64,000 bases of DNA from the NCBI GenBank assembly GCA_043747745.1, contig JAYTOP010000035.1, positions 1 through 64,000 on the forward strand, read 5' to 3'. The notes beneath the pieces are model-generated. The model was given only the letters and a program-made list of their open reading frames with translations. It had not been told where the DNA came from and did not search any database. Positions 27,773-36,110 of the stretch are shown here, one piece after another (the first letter of the stretch is position 1; the number at the start of each line of letters is the position of its first letter). The translations under genes were made by a program, and so were the position numbers. The stretch is from SZAS-103 sp043747745 (GTDB lineage Bacteria > Pseudomonadota > Gammaproteobacteria > Xanthomonadales > Xanthomonadaceae).

Positions 27773-27854
27773 GCGGAGTCCGGTACACGCCCGGACTCCG
27801 CTTCGCAGCGCTGCCGTTGCCGGCATCGCTGCGTGCGGCCCATCCTTGGGCCGC
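27773..27854. repeat. Two-hairpin repeat between rlmD and the CYTH gene
   Basis: GCGGAGTCCGG (27773-27783) pairs perfectly with CCGGACTCCGC (27791-27801) over a 7-base loop. GCGGCCCA (27835-27842) pairs with TGGGCCGC (27847-27854) around TCCT. The CCA-TCCt-TGG core recalls the 26-kb element, so it may be a distant member of the same family. It occupies much of the 180-base spacer and may act as an mRNA barrier within the operon. Confidence 0.55.
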
Positions 27855-27912
27855 AAGTTGTGTCGAGTCGCTGGTCGACCTCTGCGTGGCCAGCCCAACC
27901 CGGGCTCGAATG

Positions 27913-28416
27913 ATGGGCATCGAGATCGAACGCAAATTCACTGTGGTTGGCGACGGCTGGCGCAGCCACGTCGAGAAATCCGTGCGCATGGCGCAGGGCT
28001 ACCTCAACGACATGGCGGCGCTGCGGAATGGCACCCAGCAGGCGTCAGTGCGGATACGCATCGCGGGCGACGGGGCTTTCCTCAACATGAAGTCGCGCGA
28101 ACTCGGCCACACCCGGCAGGAGTTCGAGTACGCGATTCCGGCGGCTGACGCGGAAGCCTTGTTGAAACTTTGCGTGGGCGGACTGATCGACAAGACCCGG
28201 CACTACGTGACGCACGCAGGTTTCCTTTGGGAGATCGACGTGTTCGAGGGCGAGAACGCTGGCCTGACGGTCGCCGAGATCGAGCTGCCCAGTGCCGATA
28301 CCGCCTTCAAAACGCCGGACTGGACCGGGCGCGAGGTCACCGACGCGTTGCGCTATTACAATCTCGCCTTGGCCGAACGGCCGTATTCGCAGTGGAATCC
28401 CGAGGAGAAACGTTGA
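27913..28416 (+). CDS. CYTH-domain protein (triphosphate tunnel fold)
   Basis: 167-residue CYTH protein. The diagnostic N-terminal EIERKF is present, and paired Arg/Lys/Glu residues along the strands (VRIRI, LNMKSR, EFEYAIP, WEIDVFEGENAGLTVAEIEL) line the tunnel. CYTH enzymes hydrolyse triphosphate substrates such as inorganic triphosphate or thiamine triphosphate; the substrate here cannot be told. ATG codons at 27910 and 27913 are both possible. The stop overlaps the nagZ start by one base (TGATG). Confidence 0.85.
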   Translation: MGIEIERKFTVVGDGWRSHVEKSVRMAQGYLNDMAALRNGTQQASVRIRIAGDGAFLNMKSRELGHTRQEFEYAIPAADAEALLKLCVGGLIDKTRHYVTHAGFLWEIDVFEGENAGLTVAEIELPSADTAFKTPDWTGREVTDALRYYNLALAERPYSQWNPEEKR

Positions 28417-29426
28417 TGCTGGTAATCGGAATCGCGGGAACCACGCTGGACGCCACCGAGCGCGACTGGCTACAGCATGCGTCGGTCGGCGGGGTGATCC
28501 TGTTCACGCGCAACTTCGCATCGCGCGAGCAGGTCACCGAACTCGCCGCCGAAATTCGTGCCGCCGCACCGCGCCCGCAATTGCTGTGCGTGGACCAGGA
28601 AGGCGGCCGCGTGCAGCGTTTCCGCGATGGGTTTGTGTCGCTGCCGTCGCTCGAAGGTTTTGGCCGGATGCATGCAGCCGACCCCACCGTGGCGCTCGCG
28701 CTTGCGGAAGAACACGCGTGGCTGATGGCCAGCGAGATCCGTGCGCTCGATGTCGATTTGAGTTTCGCGCCCGTCGTCGATCTGGGTCGCGGCAATCGTG
28801 CGATCGGCGACCGTGCGTTCTCGGCCGATCCGCAGATCGTCGCTGCGTTCACGCGCGCCTACGTGCGCGGCATGCACGCCGCCGGCATGGCTGCGACGCT
28901 CAAGCATTTCCCCGGCCACGGCTCGGTGCTGGAAGACACCCACTTTGATGCGGCGACCGATCCGCGCCCGCTCGACACCCTGCGCGCGGAGGATCTGGTT
29001 CCCTTCGTCGCCGGCATCGATGCGGGCGCTGAAGCGATGATGCTCGCGCACGTGACCTATCCCGCGGTCGCGCCGGAACCGGCCGGCTATTCGCCGCGCT
29101 GGATCAACGAGATCCTGCGCGCGGACATGGGTTTTCGCGGCGTGGTGTTCTCCGACGACATCGGCATGGCCGCCGCGGAATCGGCCGGCGGGATCGGTGC
29201 GCGCATCGACGCGCACCTCGATGCCGGTTGCGACGCGGTGCTGGTGTGCGCGCCGACACTGGTTCCAGACTCGCTCGCTGCGATGGACAAGCGTCGCGCG
29301 CCGCCTGCGGATGCGCTGGCGACACTATTCGGGCGCGGTCGCACGCACTGGAACACGCTGCAATCCGATCCGCGCCACGCGCACGCGGTCGCGCAGTTGT
29401 CGGCCGATGGATTCGGGGTGGCCTGA
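28416..29426 (+). CDS. nagZ: Beta-N-acetylhexosaminidase NagZ
   Basis: Cytosolic GH3 enzyme that removes GlcNAc from 1,6-anhydro-MurNAc peptides in cell-wall recycling, and so affects AmpC induction in some species. The 336-residue protein has VDQEGGRVQRF, the KHFPGHG motif with the assisting loop DTHF, and the nucleophile Asp in VFSDDIGM. GAGGAGAAA precedes the ATG. The gene is linked to the next by TGATG, as in Pseudomonas where nagZ neighbours purine-salvage genes. Confidence 0.94.
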   Translation: MLVIGIAGTTLDATERDWLQHASVGGVILFTRNFASREQVTELAAEIRAAAPRPQLLCVDQEGGRVQRFRDGFVSLPSLEGFGRMHAADPTVALALAEEHAWLMASEIRALDVDLSFAPVVDLGRGNRAIGDRAFSADPQIVAAFTRAYVRGMHAAGMAATLKHFPGHGSVLEDTHFDAATDPRPLDTLRAEDLVPFVAGIDAGAEAMMLAHVTYPAVAPEPAGYSPRWINEILRADMGFRGVVFSDDIGMAAAESAGGIGARIDAHLDAGCDAVLVCAPTLVPDSLAAMDKRRAPPADALATLFGRGRTHWNTLQSDPRHAHAVAQLSADGFGVA

Positions 29427-29986
29427 TGGAACACGATCTCGCCGCCGCGCTCGCGAACTCCGATCTGCTGTTCGACCGCCACGCGATCGATGTCGCGATC
29501 GCGCGCATGGCGAACGCGATCCGCGACGACTACAAAGGCCAGCGCCCGTTGCTGCTGACGGTGATGCACGGCGGCATGCTGTTCGCATCCGAACTCGCGC
29601 TCGCGCTGGGGCAGGGCAATGCGCTCGACCTGGAGTTCGATTTCCTGCATGCGACGCGCTATCGCGGGGCGATATCCGGCACCGACCTGCAGTGGAAGCA
29701 CCGCCCTGCGACGCCATTGCAAGGCAAGCATGTGCTCCTCGCAGACGACATCCTCGACGAGGGTTACACGCTCGATGCGGTGCGCACGTGGTGCCGCGAA
29801 CAGGGCGCGGCCGACGTGCGCATCGCGGTGATGACCAGGAAATTGCACGACCGCTGCGTACCCGGCATGCGCACGGACTACGTCGGCGTCGAAGTTCCTG
29901 ATCGCTACGTCTACGGGTTCGGCATGGACTATCACGAGCAGGGCCGCAACCTGCCCGCGATCTACGCGCTGAGATACGATGCATGA
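29426..29986 (+). CDS. hpt: Hypoxanthine-guanine phosphoribosyltransferase
   Basis: 186-residue type I phosphoribosyltransferase. The PRPP-binding loop is VLLADDILDEGYTL, the pyrophosphate loop region is TVMHGGMLF, and the base-binding DRYVYGFGMDY motif lies near the C-terminus. It converts hypoxanthine or guanine to IMP/GMP. Together with the next gene it can recover hypoxanthine released from methylthioinosine, which explains the linkage. Overlaps nagZ (TGATG) and the next gene (ATGA). Confidence 0.9.
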   Translation: MEHDLAAALANSDLLFDRHAIDVAIARMANAIRDDYKGQRPLLLTVMHGGMLFASELALALGQGNALDLEFDFLHATRYRGAISGTDLQWKHRPATPLQGKHVLLADDILDEGYTLDAVRTWCREQGAADVRIAVMTRKLHDRCVPGMRTDYVGVEVPDRYVYGFGMDYHEQGRNLPAIYALRYDA

Positions 29987-30771
29987 GCGATCGCGATGAC
30001 AACGCGATCGCTCTCGCCGTGATCGGTGGCACTGGCCTGTACAAGCTCGCGGCGTTCGACGATGCGGGAGCTGTGCTGCGCGAGACGCCCTATGGCAATC
30101 CGTCCGGCCCTGTGCGCATCGGCAAACTCGGCGCACATCGGATTGCGTTCCTTGCGCGTCACGGCGAGGAACATGGATTGCCGCCGCACAAGGTGAACTA
30201 CCGCGCGAATCTCTGGCTGCTCAAGGAGCTTGGCGTTACGCGCGTGCTTGCGGTCAACGCAGTCGGCGGCATCACCGCACACTACGCACCGCGAGCGATC
30301 GGCGTGCCCGACCAGATCATCGACTACACATGGGGCCGCATCTCTACTTTTTGCGAAGAGCAGGGTACCGACGTCCTGCATGTGGACATGACCGAACCGT
30401 ACACGCCATCGCTGCGCGCCGCGTTGCTCTCTGCAGCGCGCTTGGCGGATATCGCGGTCGTCGATGGCGGATGCTATGGCGCGACCCAGGGCCCGCGCCT
30501 GGAGACGAAAGCCGAGATTGCGCGCCTGCATCGCGATGGCTGCGACCTCGTCGGCATGACCGGCATGCCTGAGGCGGGCCTCGCTCGCGAACTCGGCCTC
30601 GACTATGCGAGCCTCGCCTTGGTGGCGAACTGGGCTGCAGGCTGCGGCCCTTCGACAGGCTCAGGACCCGCCGAAATCACCATGGACGAGGTCTATGCGA
30701 ACCTCGACCACGCGACCGCACCGTTGCCGAAACTGATCGCGGCATTGCTCGATGGATTCGTCCGCGCATGA
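29983..30771 (+). CDS. S-methyl-5'-thioinosine phosphorylase (MTAP/PNP family)
   Basis: 262-residue nucleoside phosphorylase. Phosphate-binding GGTGLYKL, ARHGEEHGLPPHKVNYRAN and the purine-site VGMTGMPEAGLARELGL are visible. In Pseudomonas the neighbour of nagZ (PA3004) is methylthioinosine phosphorylase, which cleaves MTI to hypoxanthine and methylthioribose-1-phosphate; the hpt gene beside it supports the same role here. MTA phosphorylase is the alternative. A CGPSTGSGP tract near residue 225, in a usually shorter loop, is encoded by a dispersed repeat (30648-30668). Confidence 0.82.
   Translation: MSDRDDNAIALAVIGGTGLYKLAAFDDAGAVLRETPYGNPSGPVRIGKLGAHRIAFLARHGEEHGLPPHKVNYRANLWLLKELGVTRVLAVNAVGGITAHYAPRAIGVPDQIIDYTWGRISTFCEEQGTDVLHVDMTEPYTPSLRAALLSAARLADIAVVDGGCYGATQGPRLETKAEIARLHRDGCDLVGMTGMPEAGLARELGLDYASLALVANWAAGCGPSTGSGPAEITMDEVYANLDHATAPLPKLIAALLDGFVRA
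30648..30668. repeat. Dispersed repeat fragment inside the phosphorylase gene
   Basis: CCCTTCGACAGGCTCAGGAC, in frame, encodes PSTGSG. This 'ttcgacaggctcagg' word is widespread as an intergenic repeat in many proteobacterial genomes (from memory). It lies in a surface-loop region before the conserved EITMDEVY segment, so the enzyme probably tolerates it. Confidence 0.5.
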
Positions 30772-31421
30772 GCGCTTCGAACGCCTACAAGGCCGGTGGC
30801 GCCGACCTGTTGCGCGGTTTGCTGTCGCCCGAGGTCGCGGTCGCGATGGCGCGCAAGATCGCGCTCGGTATCGCGCAAGGCGGTGCGCGCTGGCTGGTGC
30901 CGCCAAGCATCGGCAACAAGCCATGCTACGAAGTGTCGTGCATGGAATGGCCGGTGCTGCTGACCTTCCTGTGGGGCATCACGCCGAAGATCGAAGATGT
31001 CGTCGGCGCGCGCCTGCTTCCGACCTACAGCTATTTCCGCACGTACCAGCAGGGCGATGTCTGCCGCATCCATGCCGATCGCCCGGCCTGCGAGCACTCG
31101 CTCTCGATGACGCTCGCGTACGCCAATGGCATTCCATGGGCGCTCGCAGTCGCTGGCACGCCGGTGAGCGAGGAGCAGCGGCAGACGACGCGCGGTGACG
31201 ACGACTTTGGCGACGAGGCGTATTCCGACTACGCGATGGTGCCCGGCGATGCGGTCGTGTATCGCGGCTACGACTACCGCCACGGCAGGCTAGCGCCGAA
31301 TCCCAACCGCTGGTCGGCGCACATGTTCATGCACTGGGTCGAACGCGACGGTCCGCATCGCGACCAGTTGTTCGACGGCAAGCCGATGATGGGCCCGGTG
31401 GATTTCCGCTTTCCTGGTTGA
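30768..31421 (+). CDS. Putative 2OG-Fe(II) dioxygenase-like protein
   Basis: 217-residue cytosolic protein of no named family that I recognise. RIHADRPACEHSLSMTLAY supplies an HxD pair (about residue 103-105), and PGDAVVYRGYDYRHGRLAPNPN...WSAHMFMHWVERDG supplies a distal His and basic residues. That spacing fits a double-stranded beta-helix 2-oxoglutarate/iron dioxygenase of the prolyl-hydroxylase kind. The ATGA overlap with the phosphorylase gene ties it to the nagZ-hpt operon. Substrate unknown. Last gene of the run. Confidence 0.55.
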   Translation: MSASNAYKAGGADLLRGLLSPEVAVAMARKIALGIAQGGARWLVPPSIGNKPCYEVSCMEWPVLLTFLWGITPKIEDVVGARLLPTYSYFRTYQQGDVCRIHADRPACEHSLSMTLAYANGIPWALAVAGTPVSEEQRQTTRGDDDFGDEAYSDYAMVPGDAVVYRGYDYRHGRLAPNPNRWSAHMFMHWVERDGPHRDQLFDGKPMMGPVDFRFPG

Positions 31422-31573
31422 GCTGCGCTACCAATCACTCCTTCGGAACCGGCTTTGTGCAGGTGCGCCTTGCTTCCTCGAAGTCGATTTTTCGGCAGTG
31501 TCTGTTCATGGAATCGTGCGCGCGCTGATCGTGCGAGGCGCAGTTCCAGGCGATGGATGGCAGGACACCAGAG

Positions 31574-32053
31574 TCAGGACGAGCGGCGGCGGGGTTTTGG
31601 CTTGATTGCACTGCCGGATGGCTTGTGCAAAAAATTCAACTGCCCGTTCGCGTAGTACTGATCCAGACACACGATGAGACGATCCGTATCCGGGCGTATC
31701 TTCATCGCATGCGATGTCGGGAAGGTTTGCTTTTCGGCTTCCGTGCTGGCCGTGTAAGCGCTGACATTCCCGAGCGAGGCGTTGATTTCAGCGGTGCATA
31801 CCTGTGCCTTCTGGGCAGCGTCCAGCATGTCGACCGGGAACAGCACGGGGAAGACATGGAAGACCTCCGTGTCGGTCCCGTGGTGCATGGCTTCGACAAG
31901 AAACCTCGTGCGCTGCTCCTTGTCGGGCTGGTTCATCGAAGCATTCACGGACGCCTTGAATCCATCGGAAAAGATGCCGGGCGACCCGCCAGCAGCGTGC
32001 AATTGCTGTGTCTGCAACAGGATGAGAGAAGCAAGCAAACAGCAGCGTTTCAT
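31574..32053 (-). CDS. Secreted hypothetical protein
   Basis: 159 residues with a clear signal peptide (MKRCCLLASLILLQTQQLHA, predicted cleavage after LHA). AAGGAA lies 4-9 bases before the ATG, so the gene looks real. The mature protein of about 139 residues has two cysteines (about residues 87 and 129) that could form a disulfide, and a basic tail (KPKPRRRSS). No family recognised. Transcribed towards the end of the nagZ operon, with 152 bases between them. Confidence 0.6.
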   Translation of the reverse strand: MKRCCLLASLILLQTQQLHAAGGSPGIFSDGFKASVNASMNQPDKEQRTRFLVEAMHHGTDTEVFHVFPVLFPVDMLDAAQKAQVCTAEINASLGNVSAYTASTEAEKQTFPTSHAMKIRPDTDRLIVCLDQYYANGQLNFLHKPSGSAIKPKPRRRSS

Positions 32054-32523
32054 GGATTTCCTTCAGTCATTCGATGCTTGGTCAGGTGCACGAGAAGGGT
32101 ACAGAGAAACTGCTCGTGGGGCGCGGATTGTCGCGCCGCGTTGCCAGCAGCAGCATAGCGCCACACAGGAGATCGTGGTTGATGCGCGAGTCCAAATGAT
32201 GCATGAACGGTGGCGAGGTCGCCGCTTGATGCCGGGGCAGATGGAGCAGATCGCGTGGCCGAAGATTCTCGACGCAATCAGCGCCCTGCGAGAAATCAAC
32301 ATCATGTTCTACGGCATGTTGATGAGAAACAAAGTAATCGATCCCTAGTCGCAGTGCATACGCCATGCCGTCGAGCATCCAGATCGTTTGGGTGACGACG
32401 AGGGCAAGGCCACTGCGAAAACGAAGCTGGCTCTTTCAACGTGTTGGTTGCTCGTGAGGAACAAAATGCGATTGCGACTGATGGGTCGTCGAGCGACTGC
32501 TTGCTCTCTGCTCATGCAATCGA
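32054..32523. other. 470-base spacer without a supported gene
   Basis: Base composition is lower in G+C than the neighbours. The longest frame is 32082-32378 on the - strand (98 codons, MLDGMAYALRLGIDYF...). Its upstream codons, without a start, continue as a hydrophobic stretch (LALVVTQTIW), so it may be the remnant of a membrane protein. It lacks an RBS and has no recognisable family. The spacer also holds the promoter region of the secreted-protein gene. Confidence 0.3.
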
Positions 32524-33357
32524 CTAAACCTCCATCATCCGTGCGGTTCCGGACACGCGAATCGAACTGCCGGTGACGCGCGAAAATTCCGCGCGCAGGC
32601 GCGAGCGCGACCCCATGTCTTCGCCTTGCACGATGTAGATCACGTCGCGTTGTGGCCAGCGGATATCGCGCAAGTAGCCCGCGAGGGCCGCTGCGCCAGC
32701 GCCCGTCGCCGGGTCTTCGTACACGCCGCCCGATGCGAATGCGTTGCGTGCGTGGAACAGCATCGGCGTTTCGGCATAGACCAGTGCAATCGTGGTCAGG
32801 CCGGCATGTTGCATCAAGGTGCGGCCTGCATCGAGGCTGTATCTCATCGCGGCGAGCTTCGCGCGCGTGTCAAGCGCGAGCACCAGGTGCGTCGCGCCTG
32901 CGCATGCCATCGCCGGTGGTATCCGCGGATCGAGATCGTCGGGAGCGTAGCCGAACAGTGCCAGAACCTCCGCAACCAGCGTGGGATCGGCGGTCTTGCT
33001 GCGCGTATGCGGGGATTGCAGAGCGGCCACGATGCGCTCGCCATTGCGATGCCCTTCGACCGTGATGTGTGCATCGTTGAGCGCCAGCGCGTACATGCCG
33101 TCGCCATGATCGAGCACCAGCGCCGCGCCCAACGCGATCGTCGCGTGCCCGCAGAACGGTACTTCGGACTCCGGCGAAAAGTAGCGCACGCGCCATGCAT
33201 GTTTCATCGGCACCGCGAATGCGGTTTCGGAAAACCCGACCTCCGCCGCGATGCGTTGCATCGTCGAGTCGTCCGGCAATGCATCCCCGACCCAGACGCC
33301 AGCCGGATTACCGCCGACGTCGCCGTCGGAAAAGGCTGCGATATGACGAAGATTCAT
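32524..33357 (-). CDS. PhzF-family isomerase-like protein
   Basis: 277-residue member of the PhzF / diaminopimelate-epimerase fold. The first half has AFSDGDVGGNPAGVWV and EVPFCGHATIALG; the second half has the matching ASGGVYEDPATGAGAAAL. The catalytic Glu of PhzF lies in the FSETAF motif, present at about residue 43-48. AGGGGG sits before the ATG at 33357. Most such proteins outside phenazine clusters have unknown substrates. No phenazine genes are nearby. Confidence 0.85.
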   Translation of the reverse strand: MNLRHIAAFSDGDVGGNPAGVWVGDALPDDSTMQRIAAEVGFSETAFAVPMKHAWRVRYFSPESEVPFCGHATIALGAALVLDHGDGMYALALNDAHITVEGHRNGERIVAALQSPHTRSKTADPTLVAEVLALFGYAPDDLDPRIPPAMACAGATHLVLALDTRAKLAAMRYSLDAGRTLMQHAGLTTIALVYAETPMLFHARNAFASGGVYEDPATGAGAAALAGYLRDIRWPQRDVIYIVQGEDMGSRSRLRAEFSRVTGSSIRVSGTARMMEV

Positions 33358-33448
33358 GGCGTCCCCCTGAACGGCCACGCGCGATGCGCAAATGATCCGC
33401 CAAGGCAGATCGCATGTCATCCGGTTCCTGGTTCTGGTCCTGGCGGGC

Positions 33449-35700
33449 TTATGGCTTCGCGAGTCGTGCTCGCCGCCTGCGTCCCTGCGCGACCGGATCG
33501 ATCGAGGGATGGATGTTGCGGCCATGGTCGTCGAGTTGTTCGGGTCGGCCGCCGTGCATGAGCGCGTAGTGGCGGAAGGCATTGCGGATGTTGTCGCGCA
33601 ATACGTCACTGTCTCAGGGCTTGGTGTAGAAACGATAGATCGATCCGCGGTTGATCGAATACATGACCAGTTCCAGGTCGGTGTAGCCGGACAGGATGAT
33701 CCGCAGCGCATCGGGATAGAGTCCCTTCACCCGGTCGAAGAAATCGGCGCCGCTCATCACCGGCATGCGCTGGTCGCAGACGATGACCTGGACCGGATGC
33801 AGGGCCAGCAATTCGAAGCCCTCGGCGGCCGAGAGCGCCGACAGGATGTTGTAGCCTTCCAGTCGCAGCATGCGTTGCAACGCGGTGAGTATCTCGGGCT
33901 CGTCATCGACCAGCAGCAAGGTCTTGAGCGGCGCACCGGCGATGCCATCGGTGGGCGGCAAGCGTTTCTCATCGCGCAGGATCTGCTCGATCTCCGACAG
34001 TGGCAACGGTCGGCTGAAATAGTAGCCCTGGATCTGGTCGCAGCCATGACGCCGCAGATACATCAGTTGCGCTTCGGTTTCCACGCCTTCCGCAATCATG
34101 TCCAGCTTGAGGCCGTGCGCCATGCGGATGATGGTCGGTGCGATCGGCGCGGCATCCGGATTGGTCGTGATGTCGCGGATGAAGGCGATGTCGATCTTCA
34201 ATTTATCGATCGGGAACCGGCGCAGATAGGCCAGACTCGAGTAGCCTGTGCCGAAATCGTCGATGGAAATCTGCACGCCAAGTTGCTTCAGGTTTTGCAG
34301 GGTGGCGATGATGCGCGCGGTGTTCGCGACCAGCGAACTCTCGGTCAATTCCAGTTCGAGCAGGTCGGCCGGAATGCCGTGTTTGGCGAGCGCCTTGACG
34401 ACGTCTCCCTCCAGGTCGCCCTCGATGAACTGGCGTCCGGCGACGTTCACCGAGATCTGCATCGGGCCGATCGGAGAGTGCAGCCACTCGCCGATCTGCG
34501 CGCATTCCGCATCGATGACCCATGTCCCCACGCGAACGATGAGACCGGTCTCTTCGAGCACCGGAATGAAGTCTCCCGGCAACACCAGCCCATGCCCTGG
34601 GCGTTGCCAGCGCAGCAACGCTCAGTCCGGTGATGCGGCCGCTGCTCAGTTGCACCTTGGGTTGGTAGAACAGGACGAATTCGTTGTTCTCGACGGCCTT
34701 GCGAACGGCCTTTTCCAGTTTGATCTGGGCCAGCGCTTCGGCATTCATCTGCGCGGTGAAGAAGCGGAAGGTGTCGCGGCCCGCCTTCTTGGCCCGGTAC
34801 ATCGCGGTATCCGCGTACTTGAGCAGGGTCTCTGGATCGGATGCATCGTCGGGATGGACGGTGATGCCGATGCTCGCGGTCACGGTCACATCGTGACCTT
34901 TCAGGTCGAACGGTTCGCGCAACGCCTCGCGGATCTTGCTGGCGGCGATGGTGGCTGCGTGCTGGCCGTCTTGCATCGCCAGGATCAGGGCAAACTCATC
35001 GCCACCGAGGCGCCCGACGGTATCCCGCGTATGCACGCACTGGACCAGTCGGCTGCTGAACTGGCGCAGCAATTCATCGCCGATCGCGTGGGCCAGCGTG
35101 TCGTTCACGTTCTTGAAATGGTCGAGGTCGATGAACAGGACGGCGACCATCAAGCCGCTGTCCGCAGACTGTTCCAGGGTCTTTGCGAGGGTTTCGTAGA
35201 ACAGTGTGCGATTTGGCAGGCCGGTGACGGGGTCGTAGTGCGCCAGATGCTGGAGGTCGGCCGTGCGCCTGCACTTCCAGTGCGAGCATCGAGCTGTGGT
35301 TCTTGAGGAAGTCGCCATACGCTTTCAACCGCAGCAGGTTGCGCACCCTGACCCAGAGTTCCGCTCAGTCGACCGGTTTGCTCAGGAACTCTTCCGCTCC
35401 GGCATTGAGGACGGCCAGGCGCGCGCTGCCGTCGATCTGCGCGGTCACCATGATGATCGGGATATCCGACGTGGCCGCATCGGCCTTGAGCAACGTGGCA
35501 AGTTCGTGTCCGTCCATCCCCGGCATCATGACGTCGAGCAGGATCAGGTCAGGCGCGCATTGTGCAATCGAGGCAAGCGCTTCATCGCCATTGGCTGCGG
35601 TGAGCGTGAGATAGCCTTCAGCCTTCAGCAGTGCTTCGAGCAGCCTGCGGTTCTGGAGTTAGTCATCGACGATCAGGATCATGCCAGTACGACTGGTCAT
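33449..35700 (-). pseudogene. Broken REC-GGDEF-EAL-REC c-di-GMP protein
   Basis: Reading from an ATG at 35700 the remains are: REC1 (MILIVDD...LLDVMMPGMDG...SKPVD), GGDEF (HYDPVTGLPNR...RLGGDEFALIL), EAL (FYQPKVQLSSGRITG...SIDDFGTGYSSL...AEGVET) and a second REC (LLLVDDEPEI...VCDQRMPVMSG). Five lesions break it: TAA at 35659-35661 (after VDD), TGA at 35365-35367 (after SKPVD), a frameshift near 35265 before HYDP, a net -2 shift near 34615 that destroys the EALLRW motif itself, and TGA at 33614-33616 (after FYTKP, where Trp is usual). Homologous sequence continues past each lesion, to 33449. It was the third gene of the kinase-regulator operon, joined to the REC gene by ATGA. Confidence 0.85.
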
Positions 35701-36110
35701 GGCATCGGGTCGTCAGGGATGGACGTAAGCGCTGCCTGCGATCCGCGCTTGAACAACAGTGCATCGACCGCCGCATACAGTTCGCGGTAGCGCAACGGCT
35801 TGGCGATGTATCCATCGCAACCGGCGGCGCGGCTTTTTTCCTGGTCTTCCTTCATCGCCATCGAGGTCAACGCAATGATGGGGATCGCCGCAGTCGCCGG
35901 ATCCTGTTTCAGCAGGGCCGTCGCCGCGAAGCCGTCCATGCCGGGCAACTGCACGTCCATCAGGATCAGGTCCGGCTGGTCGGCACGCGCCATCGTCAAT
36001 CCGGTCTCGGCATCGACGGCGCTGAACACGATGTGGCCGACATGCCGCATCAGCAGCGAGGTCAGCTTCAGGTTCGCTGGGTTGTCTTCAATGATCAGGA
36101 CTCTGGCCAC
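35697..36110 (-). CDS. Single-domain response regulator (DivK-like)
   Basis: 137-residue REC-only protein. Acidic pocket IIEDNPANLK, phospho-acceptor Asp in LILMDVQLPGMDG, conserved Thr/Ser in IALTSMA and Lys in IAKPLRY. A 20-residue tail follows. GTG start at 36110 with GGAGG 5 bases upstream; it overlaps the kinase gene by 23 bases. The likely phospho-donor is the kinase encoded just upstream. Its former downstream partner, the REC-GGDEF-EAL protein, is now broken. Confidence 0.87.
   Translation of the reverse strand: MARVLIIEDNPANLKLTSLLMRHVGHIVFSAVDAETGLTMARADQPDLILMDVQLPGMDGFAATALLKQDPATAAIPIIALTSMAMKEDQEKSRAAGCDGYIAKPLRYRELYAAVDALLFKRGSQAALTSIPDDPMP

Noticed and set aside
32082..32378. 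98-codon - strand gene
   Set aside because: No RBS, no family match, and the hydrophobic stretch continues upstream of the ATG without a start. Kept only as a note on the spacer.
33614..35661. Programmed frameshift, stop readthrough or selenocysteine explaining the broken GGDEF-EAL gene
   Set aside because: Three stops of two kinds plus two frameshifts, no slippery sequence or SECIS-like hairpin placed after the TGA codons. Decay is simpler.
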